Shown here in pieces: positions 50,804 to 57,827 of a stretch of 64,000 nt of DNA; the stretch's first letter is position 1, and every line of letters begins with the position of its first letter. The position numbers and the translations under genes are program-made. The stretch spans positions 194,505 through 258,504 of the forward strand of contig NZ_JBFLUG010000001.1 of assembly GCF_041008525.1 (NCBI RefSeq), written 5' to 3'. The notes under the pieces were generated by a model. It was not told where the DNA came from. It saw nothing but the letters and a program-made list of their open reading frames with translations, and did no database searches. Source of the stretch: Parafrankia sp041008525 (GTDB taxonomy: Bacteria > Actinomycetota > Actinomycetes > Frankiales > Frankiaceae).

Positions 50804-51451
50804 ATGACCGGCCACCTTCCCGGCAGCACCGGATCCGGGCCGCCCCGTCCCGGCCCACGCACCGGCGCCCGGGTCGTCGCGGCCGTGCTCGCGGCGGGCA
50901 GCGGCAGCCGGATGGGCACGCCCAAGGCGGAGCTGCGGATCGGCGGCGCGCGGCTGGTGGACCGGGCCGTCGAGGCAGCCCGGGACGCAGGCTGCGCACG
51001 GATCATCGCGGTCGTCCGCGCCGGGACGGCGGTGCCGGGCGCCGAGTGCGTCGTGAACCCGGCCCCCGAGCGTGGGCTGCGCAGCTCCCTCGACCTGGCG
51101 CTTGAGCTCGCCGCCGACCCGGACCCGGGCCCGCCCCCACACTCGTCCCCGTGTGACGCGATCGTTCTGCTCCTGGTCGACATGCCCGGCATCAGCGGCG
51201 ACGCGATCCGCGCCGTCGTCGCCGCCTGGCGCCCCGGCCGGGTCGCCATGGGCCGGTACGGCGACCGCCGCGGCCACCCGATCGTCATGGCACCGGACCT
51301 GTGGCGCGCGGCCCTCGCCCTCGCCGGTCCCGACGAGGGCGCCCGGCGCTTCCTCGCGGCCCACGCCGACCTCGTCGACGCCGTGCCCGTCCCGGGTGAC
51401 CCCGCTGATCTGGACACCCCTGACGATCTCGCCCGCTGGACGTCCAGGTAG
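50804..51451 (+). CDS. MocA-type NTP transferase (molybdenum cofactor cytidylyltransferase-like)
   Basis: 215 residues. The N-terminal VVAAVLAAGSGSRMGTPKAEL is the GxGxRMGxxK nucleotide site, with metal-binding LLLVDMPG near 125. Homologues add CMP to molybdopterin for xanthine-dehydrogenase-type enzymes. It is divergent from a broken xdhC, so the local maturation pathway may be lost. TACCCT six bases before ATG 50804 suggests a leaderless mRNA. Confidence 0.87.
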   Translation: MTGHLPGSTGSGPPRPGPRTGARVVAAVLAAGSGSRMGTPKAELRIGGARLVDRAVEAARDAGCARIIAVVRAGTAVPGAECVVNPAPERGLRSSLDLALELAADPDPGPPPHSSPCDAIVLLLVDMPGISGDAIRAVVAAWRPGRVAMGRYGDRRGHPIVMAPDLWRAALALAGPDEGARRFLAAHADLVDAVPVPGDPADLDTPDDLARWTSR

Positions 51452-51520
51452 CGAGGGATGTCACTCGGGCACCGAGGGTAGCTCGGAACAGGGGCATGGA
51501 CGTCTGAATTGCACCCTGAT

Positions 51521-52786
51521 GTGACAGTGACCTCCAGCCCGCCCGGAACCGCCGGCTCATCAGGACCTGCCAGCTCATCAGGACCTGCCAGCTCGTCGGG
51601 AGCTTCGGGCTCGTCGGGAGCTTCGGGCTCGTCGGAACCGGCCGCGGCGCCCTCCACGAGTACCGCCCAGCTGCCCGTCCACCTTCTGGACGGAGCGGAT
51701 GCGACGCCGTTGTTCACACCGTTCCGCCTGGGCGACGTAGAGGTCGCGAACCGGTTCGTCATGGCGCCCATGACGCGCCAGTTCTCCCCGGGCGGAGTAC
51801 CGGGCGAGGACGTCGCCGCCTACTACGCCCGACGAGCCGCCCACCTCGGCCTGATCGTCACCGAGGGCACCTATGTCGGCCACCCGTCAGCCGGGAGCAG
51901 TGACCGGGTACCACGGTTCCACGGCGACGACGCGCTGGAGGGCTGGCGCCGTGTCGTCACCGCCGTCCACGACGCGGGCGGGCGGATCGTGCCCCAGCTG
52001 TGGCATCTCGGTGCCGTCCGCGACCCCGGCGCCCCGCCGTACCCGGAGGCCCCGGTCGTGAGCCCGTCGGGCCTGCGGGCCGACGGCACGGTGGTCGGCG
52101 AGGCCGCCACCGCGGCGGACATCGACGCGATCATCGTCGCGTTCGCCCGCGCGGCAGCCGACGCCCGACGGGTCGGGTTCGACGGCGTCGAGCTGCACGG
52201 CGCGCACGGCTACCTGCTGGACCAGTTCTTCTGGCCGCGGACGAACCGCCGCTCCGACGGGTACGGCGGTTCCCTCGCCAACCGGGCCCGACTCGGGGCG
52301 GAGGTCGTCGCGGCCGTCCGGGCCGAGGTCGGTCCGGATCTCCCTGTGATCTACCGTTTCTCGCAGTGGAAGGGCGGCCACTACGACGCCCGGGTCGCCG
52401 AGACCCCCGCGGACCTCGACGCGCTGCTCGCCCCGCTCGTCGACGCCGGCGTCACCGCACTGCACGTCTCGACCCGCCGTTACTGGCTGCCCGCGTTCGA
52501 CGGCTCGCCGCGCACGCTCGCCGGCTGGACCCGGCACCTCACCGGCCTTCCCACCATCGCGCTCGGCTCCGTCGGGGTACCGACGGTCTTCGGCGGCGAC
52601 GGCGAGGCGGCCGCGCCGTCGCTGAGCCTCGCTCCCCTGCTCGACCTGTTCGACCGCGGCGAGTTCGACCTCGTCGGGCTCGGTCGCGCCCTGCTCTCCG
52701 AACCCGCCTGGACGACCAAGCTGCGCGACCGGCGCCTCGCCGAGATCCGCCCCTACACCAGGACGGACGACACCCGCCTCACCTGA
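51521..52786 (+). CDS. Old-yellow-enzyme family reductase
   Basis: About 421 residues, FMN-dependent. Core begins LFTPFRLGDVEVANRFVMAPMTR. The catalytic pair is visible in ELHGAHGYLLDQFFWPRTN, and GYGGSLANRARL follows. Members reduce activated C=C bonds. A Ser/Gly/Ala extension of about 60 residues precedes the core, encoded by 18-bp tandem repeats (51556-51627). The start is uncertain: GTG 51521 is used here, TTG 51509 is possible. Confidence 0.88.
   Translation: MTVTSSPPGTAGSSGPASSSGPASSSGASGSSGASGSSEPAAAPSTSTAQLPVHLLDGADATPLFTPFRLGDVEVANRFVMAPMTRQFSPGGVPGEDVAAYYARRAAHLGLIVTEGTYVGHPSAGSSDRVPRFHGDDALEGWRRVVTAVHDAGGRIVPQLWHLGAVRDPGAPPYPEAPVVSPSGLRADGTVVGEAATAADIDAIIVAFARAAADARRVGFDGVELHGAHGYLLDQFFWPRTNRRSDGYGGSLANRARLGAEVVAAVRAEVGPDLPVIYRFSQWKGGHYDARVAETPADLDALLAPLVDAGVTALHVSTRRYWLPAFDGSPRTLAGWTRHLTGLPTIALGSVGVPTVFGGDGEAAAPSLSLAPLLDLFDRGEFDLVGLGRALLSEPAWTTKLRDRRLAEIRPYTRTDDTRLT
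51556..51627. repeat. Four tandem 18-bp repeats in the OYE reductase N-terminus
   Basis: Two copies of CTCATCAGGACCTGCCAG (51556-51591) are followed by two of CTCGTCGGGAGCTTCGGG (51592-51627). They code SSGPAS-type residues and explain the long disordered N-terminus. Confidence 0.9.
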
Positions 52787-52851
52787 GGCCTCGGCCCAGG
52801 CCTGAGGCGCAGGGCGCAGGCCTCAGGGCGCAGGCCGCTGTCCTGTCGCGA

Positions 52852-53394
52852 TCAGCGGCCGGCCGCGGCGATGCGTCGGCGCAGCACCTCGTCGGTGATG
52901 TGCTCGACCGGCCTCCAGGCTGCCGCCGTCACCTCCTCGGCCTGGATGTCGCCCACGTCGGCCGCGGTGCGGAAGAGGAACCGGAAGTCGATGTGCTGGT
53001 GGGCGGGCTCGCCCTTGGCGACGTTCGCGGGAATGGGATGGATGTCGATGTGCACCGGCCCGCCAGCCACGGAACGCACCGCGGCCCGGGCAATGCCGGT
53101 CTCCTCGCAGAGCTCCCGGGCGGCAGCCTCCTGCAGGGAGTCATCCGTGTCCTCAAGATGGCCTCCTGGCAGGAGCCACCGGTCGAGGGCCCGGTGGTGA
53201 ATCTGCAGGACGTCCCCGCCGGGGCCCAGCAGAACCGCGCCGGCGGTGGCGTGGCCGCGGGCCTCGGCACGGGAGTTCAGGTCAGCCCCCATGTCGAGCA
53301 GCCCGAGCACGGGGGCGAGGGTGCTCACCTCTTCGGGGTGCGTACCGAGGTAGCCGACGAGGGCCGCCCGGATGTGTCCTGCCGTGATGGGCAT
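52852..53394 (-). CDS. NUDIX hydrolase
   Basis: 180 residues. The Nudix box reads GGHLEDTDDSLQEAAARELC then EETG; one acidic position is Asp where Glu is usual and the spacing is one residue longer. The family hydrolyses nucleoside diphosphates linked to X. ATG 53394 has GAGAGG upstream. It is the last chromosomal gene before the integrated element. Confidence 0.88.
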   Translation of the reverse strand: MPITAGHIRAALVGYLGTHPEEVSTLAPVLGLLDMGADLNSRAEARGHATAGAVLLGPGGDVLQIHHRALDRWLLPGGHLEDTDDSLQEAAARELCEETGIARAAVRSVAGGPVHIDIHPIPANVAKGEPAHQHIDFRFLFRTAADVGDIQAEEVTAAAWRPVEHITDEVLRRRIAAAGR

Positions 53395-53571
53395 CCACTG
53401 ACACCTCTCCATACGGGACGTGGTCATTTCTTCACAGAAACATGACCACGATGGGTGTCTCCCCAGGGGGTGTCGCAGCACCCCCCGCTCACGCCGCGTG
53501 GACACCCTGTGGGCGCCTCAGGCGACACAGGCACGGGCATTCGGGGAGTGAAGGAGATGTGGCTGGTCAGA

Positions 53572-53594
53572 GACCCGTCCAGCGTGGACGGGTC
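53572..53594 (-). terminator. Terminator of the interrupted tRNA gene
   Basis: GACCCGTCC (53572-53580) and GGACGGGTC (53586-53594) form a perfect 9-bp stem. It lies just downstream of the tRNA 3' fragment on the minus strand, where a tRNA terminator would be. Confidence 0.6.
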
Positions 53595-53601
53595 CGACCG
53601 T

Positions 53602-53650
53602 CAAGGGCGGAGGCTCGGGGATTTGAACCCCACCGGCCACCGGGTGAGCG
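53602..53650 (-). tRNA. 3' fragment of a tRNA (probably Ser): element attachment site (att)
   Basis: On the minus strand GGGGTTCAAATCCCC is a complete T-arm (TTCAAAT loop) followed by AGCCTCCG, an acceptor 3' strand as in tRNA-Ser. The matching 5' strand GGAGGCT, D-arm and anticodon arm are absent upstream, so only the 3' end remains. A terminator follows on the chromosomal side. This is the expected left junction after integration into a tRNA 3' end; the rebuilt complete tRNA should be at the other end, past 64000. Confidence 0.75.
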
Positions 53651-53704
53651 AGAGTGCGAGTAGGCGGAAGTGCCTGCAATGTAAGGGGTTTCGGGTCGCG
53701 GACG

Positions 53705-53766
53705 GGTGCGGACGATGGTGGTCGAGGGGCTGAAAGTGGGCCCGGTGTCCTCACCATGTCCGCACC
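53705..53766. terminator. Imperfect long hairpin downstream of the winged-helix gene
   Basis: GGTGCGGACGATGGTG (53705-53720) and CACCATGTCCGCACC (53752-53766) are complementary apart from one bulged base. It lies 80 bp after the stop of the minus-strand gene, close to the att site, so it is either a terminator or an arm-type recombinase site. Confidence 0.4.
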
Positions 53767-53845
53767 AGTGCCCGCACCGGCCGGTTCCATGACCGTGTGA
53801 CGTTCCGTGACCTGGCTCCGGCCGGGCCCGCCGGCGAGACGGCGC

Positions 53846-54925
53846 TCATCGGCGCCGCCGTCGTGGGCCCTGCTTGCGGGGTAGCCGGCCGCGGACCGCG
53901 GTGAGCGTGTCCAGGGTGGCCGCGGACAGGACACCGGCAGGGTGGCCGCTGGGCGTGGGGTGCTCGTCTGCGGTGCCGCTGCCGTCCGTCTCGAGGCCGG
54001 TGCCGGTAACCGGCTCGGCGTCCGCCTCGAGGCCGTCGCCGGCGGCGGGCACCTGGACCTCGTCGACGACGTCCGCCGCGCGGGTCGCCTCGAGGTCTGC
54101 GCAGACAGGGCACGGGCCGGGTAGGCCGTGCTGGCGGCACATCGAACGGACGTTCGGCGGTACCGCCACGGTGGGCGCGGCCGGCCGTGCGGGTTCGGGT
54201 GCCAGGTCGCGGATGCGGGCCCGTCGGACCGCGGCCGGGCTGGACACCGTGCCGGTGATCGGGGCCCGGTAGGCGTCGCCGATCTGCCCGGGGGTGCAGC
54301 CGCGGTCGAGGGCGGCCCGGATGTCGGTCTCCCAGGATGCGGGTATGCCGCCGGCGGCGGTGAGGGCCTGGACGTCGTCGCCGTGCGGGTCGACCTCGAC
54401 GGCCGGGGCGTGGCCATGGCCGGTCTGCCCGGTGCCCGGTTCGCTCTCGTCGAGGGGCTCGCCGCTGCTGCTTGAAGGACTGGAAGGACCTGCAAGGACA
54501 TGGGGCTCACTGTGAGCCCAGCCCGTGGCTCTGTCTGAGCCCTGCTCTGGGCTCTGTGTGAGCCCAACCCCCCACCCGTCTGGGCTCTGTGTGATCCGGT
54601 ACCGCGTCCTGACCTTCCGGGCACGGGCGTCCGCCGCGGCCGGACGGAGGCGGATGACCCACCCGGTCGTTTCCAGCCGGTTCAGCTCCCGCTTGACGGT
54701 CGCTTCGCTGTACCCGGACATGACGGCAAGGGTCGCCAGCGACGGCGTGTGCTCCGCCCCGGTGGTCAGGGTGCGGTAGTCCGCGATGGTGAGCAGGGCA
54801 TGCAGGACGCCGCGGGCGTTGCCGGGGAGGTCGCAGCGGGTGAGTGCGCGCCGAACCTGGTTGTCGGTCGGTCCGGCGGCATGCTGGCCGTCGTCGGGCG
54901 GGCCGACGCGGGCATGATGAGACAC
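53846..54925 (-). CDS. Winged-helix DNA-binding protein of the element
   Basis: 359 residues. Residues about 22-95 form a winged helix (VRRALTRCDLPGNARGVLHALL, TPSLATLAVMSGYSEATVKRELNRLETTGWV), the layout of plasmid and phage replication or DnaD-like helix-turn-helix proteins. The central and C-terminal parts are Glu/Asp/Pro-rich, with a CxxxHGLPGPCPVC cysteine cluster near residue 275. Candidate replication or regulatory protein. GTG start at 54925. Confidence 0.7.
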   Translation of the reverse strand: MSHHARVGPPDDGQHAAGPTDNQVRRALTRCDLPGNARGVLHALLTIADYRTLTTGAEHTPSLATLAVMSGYSEATVKRELNRLETTGWVIRLRPAAADARARKVRTRYRITQSPDGWGVGLTQSPEQGSDRATGWAHSEPHVLAGPSSPSSSSGEPLDESEPGTGQTGHGHAPAVEVDPHGDDVQALTAAGGIPASWETDIRAALDRGCTPGQIGDAYRAPITGTVSSPAAVRRARIRDLAPEPARPAAPTVAVPPNVRSMCRQHGLPGPCPVCADLEATRAADVVDEVQVPAAGDGLEADAEPVTGTGLETDGSGTADEHPTPSGHPAGVLSAATLDTLTAVRGRLPRKQGPRRRRR

Positions 54926-55013
54926 GGGTTGGTGACCCTTCTAGCCAAGGGTTGTTGACCAAGGGCCGGTCAGGTGTTCCACCACCTGGTCGGCCCGCTT
55001 CATTTGCGGGCAG

Positions 55014-55244
55014 TCAGTCCTGCCTGTCGGTCTTCTGTTCTTCCTGGTCCGCCTTCGCGGGTCGGTGCTCGGCTATCCAGACCTCGACGTCGCTGATGGT
55101 CCAGAACCGCGACCGGCCGTGCCGGAAGCTCGGCACCGGGAAGCCTTCCGAGTTGGCGAGTTGCCGCGCGCGTTCCTGCGTCAGGGCTAGCCGTCGAGCG
55201 ATGTCGGCCGTTGTCCACAGCTCGACCGGGTCCGGTGGGGTCAT
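55014..55244 (-). CDS. Excisionase-like MerR/HTH protein (Xis)
   Basis: 76 residues: VELWTTADIARRLALTQERA, SRFWTISDVEVWIAEHRP. This is the small winged-helix form of actinomycete excisionases and helix-turn-helix 17 proteins that direct integrase. TACGAT stands exactly six bases before ATG 55244 (leaderless). The 15-bp operator-like unit TTGCAACCGTTGCAA lies in its -10/-35 spacer. Confidence 0.8.
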   Translation of the reverse strand: MTPPDPVELWTTADIARRLALTQERARQLANSEGFPVPSFRHGRSRFWTISDVEVWIAEHRPAKADQEEQKTDRQD

Positions 55245-55257
55245 GCGGGAATCGTAC

Positions 55258-55300
55258 TTGCAACCGTTGCAACTTGTCCGCTAGGTTGGAACCGTTGCAA
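55258..55300. promoter_or_regulatory. Divergent AICE promoter with tandem TTGCAACCGTTGCAA operators
   Basis: TTGCAACCGTTGCAA (55258-55272) and TTGGAACCGTTGCAA (55286-55300), 28 bp apart, lie between the excisionase gene and the seven-gene transfer operon. The rightward promoter has TTGCAA at 55258 and TAGGTT at 55282 (18-bp spacer); the leftward -10 is TACGAT at 55256-55251. Both promoters thus overlap the repeats, so one repressor could control both directions. Confidence 0.65.
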
Positions 55301-55375
55301 ACGACAGCGGCCCCGAACCGGGACTCCACTCCCGGCCGGGGCCTACGGACCACCTGCCATAACAGGGAGACCCGC

Positions 55376-55834
55376 ATGTTCATCGTCCCCAACCGCCGGC
55401 CGATCCGCCAGCGGCTCGCCCACACGGCCCGCCGGATCGCCCTCGTCGCCGCGATCCGTGTCCTTGACCGTCTCGAGGCCGTCGCCGGCGAGCAGACCAC
55501 CCCGGCCGGCCCCGCCCTGCTCGCCGCGGCCGAGCTGCCGAGCGTCGAGACCATCGAGGCGGCCGCCGCCGAGTACGCCGATGCCGCCGAGCAGGCCCGG
55601 CAGGGCGACCGCGGCAAGCGCCGCGCGCGGAAGCTCCTCGACCTGCTCCCCGCCGGCACCTACGGCCGGGCCACCGTCGAGCGGATCACCTCCGCCCGGC
55701 AGACCCCGGACATGGACGAGATCACCCGGGTGTTCGCCGAGCTTGGCCGTGACGTGCCGATGCGGCCGGTCGCGGACTCGCTGCGCGTCACCCTCACCCC
55801 CGCCGCCGTCGAGGCCGTGGCGGTGGCGGCATGA
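55376..55834 (+). CDS. Element protein of unknown function (transfer operon gene 1)
   Basis: 152 residues. Basic N-terminus (NRRPIRQRLAHTARRIALVA) followed by a helical, Ala/Glu-rich remainder. Not recognised. CAGGGAGA precedes the ATG. First gene of an operon whose genes all overlap by 4 bp. Codon use is like that of the rest of the element. Confidence 0.6.
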   Translation: MFIVPNRRPIRQRLAHTARRIALVAAIRVLDRLEAVAGEQTTPAGPALLAAAELPSVETIEAAAAEYADAAEQARQGDRGKRRARKLLDLLPAGTYGRATVERITSARQTPDMDEITRVFAELGRDVPMRPVADSLRVTLTPAAVEAVAVAA

Positions 55835-56064
55835 GCAGCCGACTGGTGGCGAGCTTGTACGTCGACCCGACCGACCTGGCGGCGCGGTTCGAGCTGGCGA
55901 CCCTGCCGGACCTGCCGCCGTGCGTGATCCTGCCGGGCGAGATCCGCATGTCCGCCTCGTTCGCCGCGGAGGACACGGCGGCGGCCGACTGGTTCCGCGG
56001 CCTGGCGGCGGCCGCGCAGCAGGCGGCGGCCTGGCACGCGGCCCGCGCGGGCGGTGCCCTGTGA
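55831..56064 (+). CDS. Element protein of unknown function (transfer operon gene 2)
   Basis: 77 residues, Ala-rich C-terminal helix (AAAAQQAAAWHAARAGGAL) after a strand-rich start (SRLVASLYVDPTDLAARFEL). Not recognised. ATGA overlap with gene 1 and GTGA overlap with gene 3. Confidence 0.6.
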   Translation: MSSRLVASLYVDPTDLAARFELATLPDLPPCVILPGEIRMSASFAAEDTAAADWFRGLAAAAQQAAAWHAARAGGAL

Positions 56065-56513
56065 GCGGCCAGGCCGGTCTGCCGGCGGCACTGCTCACCC
56101 CGTCGGACGTCGAGCTCGACGTCGCGCGGCTCCAGATCGACTACCTGTCCGCCGGGTCCTACTCGGGTAGCTACGGCGCGCTGGGCGCGGTGGCGTCCGG
56201 GCAGGCCGGACAGGCGATCCGGGCCCTGCGGTCCGGTGACCTCGAGGCGGCCGCGGCGATCCTGCGCAGGCTGGCGGCGGCCGATCTGGCTGCCTGCGAG
56301 CTCCGTGACCGGCTCGCCGCGGACACCGCGGTGGTCCAGGGCGATCCGGCCCTCGGCGGCCTCGACGAGCTCGTGGCCCAGGGGGTGGCCGTCGCTGCGG
56401 ACACGGCTCGGACGCCGGAGGTTCGGGCGCGTGCCGCCACGACGGCGGACGCCATCGTGCGCACCGTCTGGATCTTGACCGGCAAGTCGATCAGCAAGGA
56501 GCAGGGCCGATGA
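56061..56513 (+). CDS. Element protein of unknown function (transfer operon gene 3)
   Basis: 150 residues from GTG 56061, helical, Ala/Leu/Asp-rich (LEAAAAILRRLAAADLAACE). Not recognised. It overlaps neighbours by 4 bp on both sides. Possibly a scaffold or regulatory protein of the transfer operon. Confidence 0.6.
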   Translation: MSGQAGLPAALLTPSDVELDVARLQIDYLSAGSYSGSYGALGAVASGQAGQAIRALRSGDLEAAAAILRRLAAADLAACELRDRLAADTAVVQGDPALGGLDELVAQGVAVAADTARTPEVRARAATTADAIVRTVWILTGKSISKEQGR

Positions 56514-56860
56514 CCGAGATCACCGCCGCCGAGCGCCAGCGGAACGCGGCGTGGATCTTCGCCGACATCGCACGTTCCCTGCTCGCCGACCCTGACGACT
56601 TCGGCGGGTTGAGCGCGGAGACGGTGGCGCTGGTCGACCGGCTCGGCCGGGTGGCGTCCGCGATCGTGGAGACGCTGGCCGACCGGGACGATGCCGCCAT
56701 GCGCGCCGCGGACGGCAAGGTCGGGCCGCGGCGGGCGTACCAGGAGATCACGCCCGAGGATGCCGAGCACCTCGCCCGCGTGCTCGAACGCATGTTCGAG
56801 CACGCGGGCGACCGCAAGTCTGAGGCCGCGGTCCGCCCGGTGCTGCGGGTGACGGCGTGA
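56510..56860 (+). CDS. Element protein of unknown function (transfer operon gene 4)
   Basis: 116 residues, mixed charge helices (ERQRNAAWIFADIARSLLAD, EDAEHLARVLERMFEHAGDR). Not recognised. 4-bp overlaps with genes 3 and 5. Confidence 0.6.
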   Translation: MTEITAAERQRNAAWIFADIARSLLADPDDFGGLSAETVALVDRLGRVASAIVETLADRDDAAMRAADGKVGPRRAYQEITPEDAEHLARVLERMFEHAGDRKSEAAVRPVLRVTA

Positions 56861-57612
56861 AGCCGGCCGGGAAGTTGGAGCGGTTCCTTGCGGCGGCGCT
56901 GCCGTTCGCGCTCGGCGCCGCGGTGTTCGTGATCGCGTTCGTCCACATCGTCGAGCTCGCCCGGTGGGCGGGCCAGCCGGACTGGGCGGCGCTGCTGATC
57001 GCCAGCACCGGTGAGTGCATGGCCGTCGCGGCGATCCTGGAAGTCCTGGCGCGGCGGCGCGCCGGCACCGGGGTGAAGACGCCGGTGTTGGTGCTCGTCG
57101 CCGCGGTCGGGTTCTCCGGGGCCGTGAACCTGGCCGCGGCGCTGGTCGACCGGGACGGCGCCGGCCGGCTCACCGGTGAGCCGGGGGCCTGGCGCCCGGT
57201 CATGGCCGTGTGGCCAGTGATCGCGTTCGCGCTCGTCGCCGCGCTCAAGGCCACCCGCGGCGGCGCCACGGTCGAAGTCGACGAGCAGGAGGAGGTGAGC
57301 CCCGCCGTTCCCGCGGCGGGGCCCGCCCCGTCCCCCGTGACCGTCGAGGTGGCACCGGAGCCGGTAGCAGTGCCGGACGTCGAGCCGGAGCCGGCACCCG
57401 CGGTGGCTCCGGAGCCACCCACGCCCGGCACCGGAGCCACTCCGCGTGAGTCCGGGCGGCGCCAGCTGGCCGAGCTCGTCGCCACCCTGCCCGTGGACGA
57501 CCCCCGTTCGGAACGGCAGTTGGCGGCCGACCTGGCACCGATGGCGGGCATCTCACCCTCGACGGCCCGGCGCTACCTGGCGGACCTGCGCCGGCAGGCG
57601 GTGGCGGCGTGA
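56857..57612 (+). CDS. DUF2637/SpdB-like membrane protein
   Basis: 251 residues. Four membrane segments in the N-terminal half (FALGAAVFVIAFVHIVELA, ALLIASTGECMAVAAILEVL, VLVLVAAVGFSGAVNLAAAL, VWPVIAFALVAAL), the pattern of DUF2637/SpdB proteins that help spread element DNA through the recipient mycelium. The C-terminus has a Pro/Glu/Val repeat linker and a small wHTH-like end (SERQLAADLAPMAGISPSTAR). 4-bp overlaps on both sides. Confidence 0.72.
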   Translation: MKPAGKLERFLAAALPFALGAAVFVIAFVHIVELARWAGQPDWAALLIASTGECMAVAAILEVLARRRAGTGVKTPVLVLVAAVGFSGAVNLAAALVDRDGAGRLTGEPGAWRPVMAVWPVIAFALVAALKATRGGATVEVDEQEEVSPAVPAAGPAPSPVTVEVAPEPVAVPDVEPEPAPAVAPEPPTPGTGATPRESGRRQLAELVATLPVDDPRSERQLAADLAPMAGISPSTARRYLADLRRQAVAA

Positions 57613-57827
57613 GCAGCATCCGCGCTGACCTGCGCTCCCTGCCGTTCCTGGCCGCGGTCGCACTCGTCGTCTTGGCGGCCGTCGTGCTCCTGCTGCGTGC
57701 GGCCGGGCTCGTCGTCCTGGCGGTCGTGGACGGGGCCGAGCGTTTCGAGGCGGCCATGTCCGGGGCGGCCGGTATCCGGCCGTTGGCGGCATCCGTGGTG
57801 GTGCTCTCCGGTGGTGACCTCCGATGA
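57609..57827 (+). CDS. Small single-pass membrane protein of the transfer operon
   Basis: 72 residues with one long hydrophobic helix (FLAAVALVVLAAVVLLLRAA). Likely spread-type (Spd) accessory. 4-bp overlaps with the SpdB-like and translocase genes. Confidence 0.65.
   Translation: MSSIRADLRSLPFLAAVALVVLAAVVLLLRAAGLVVLAVVDGAERFEAAMSGAAGIRPLAASVVVLSGGDLR

Noticed and set aside
53602..53700. Complete tRNA gene at the element border
   Set aside because: Only the T-arm and 3' acceptor strand are present; no 5' acceptor strand, D-arm or anticodon stem could be matched.
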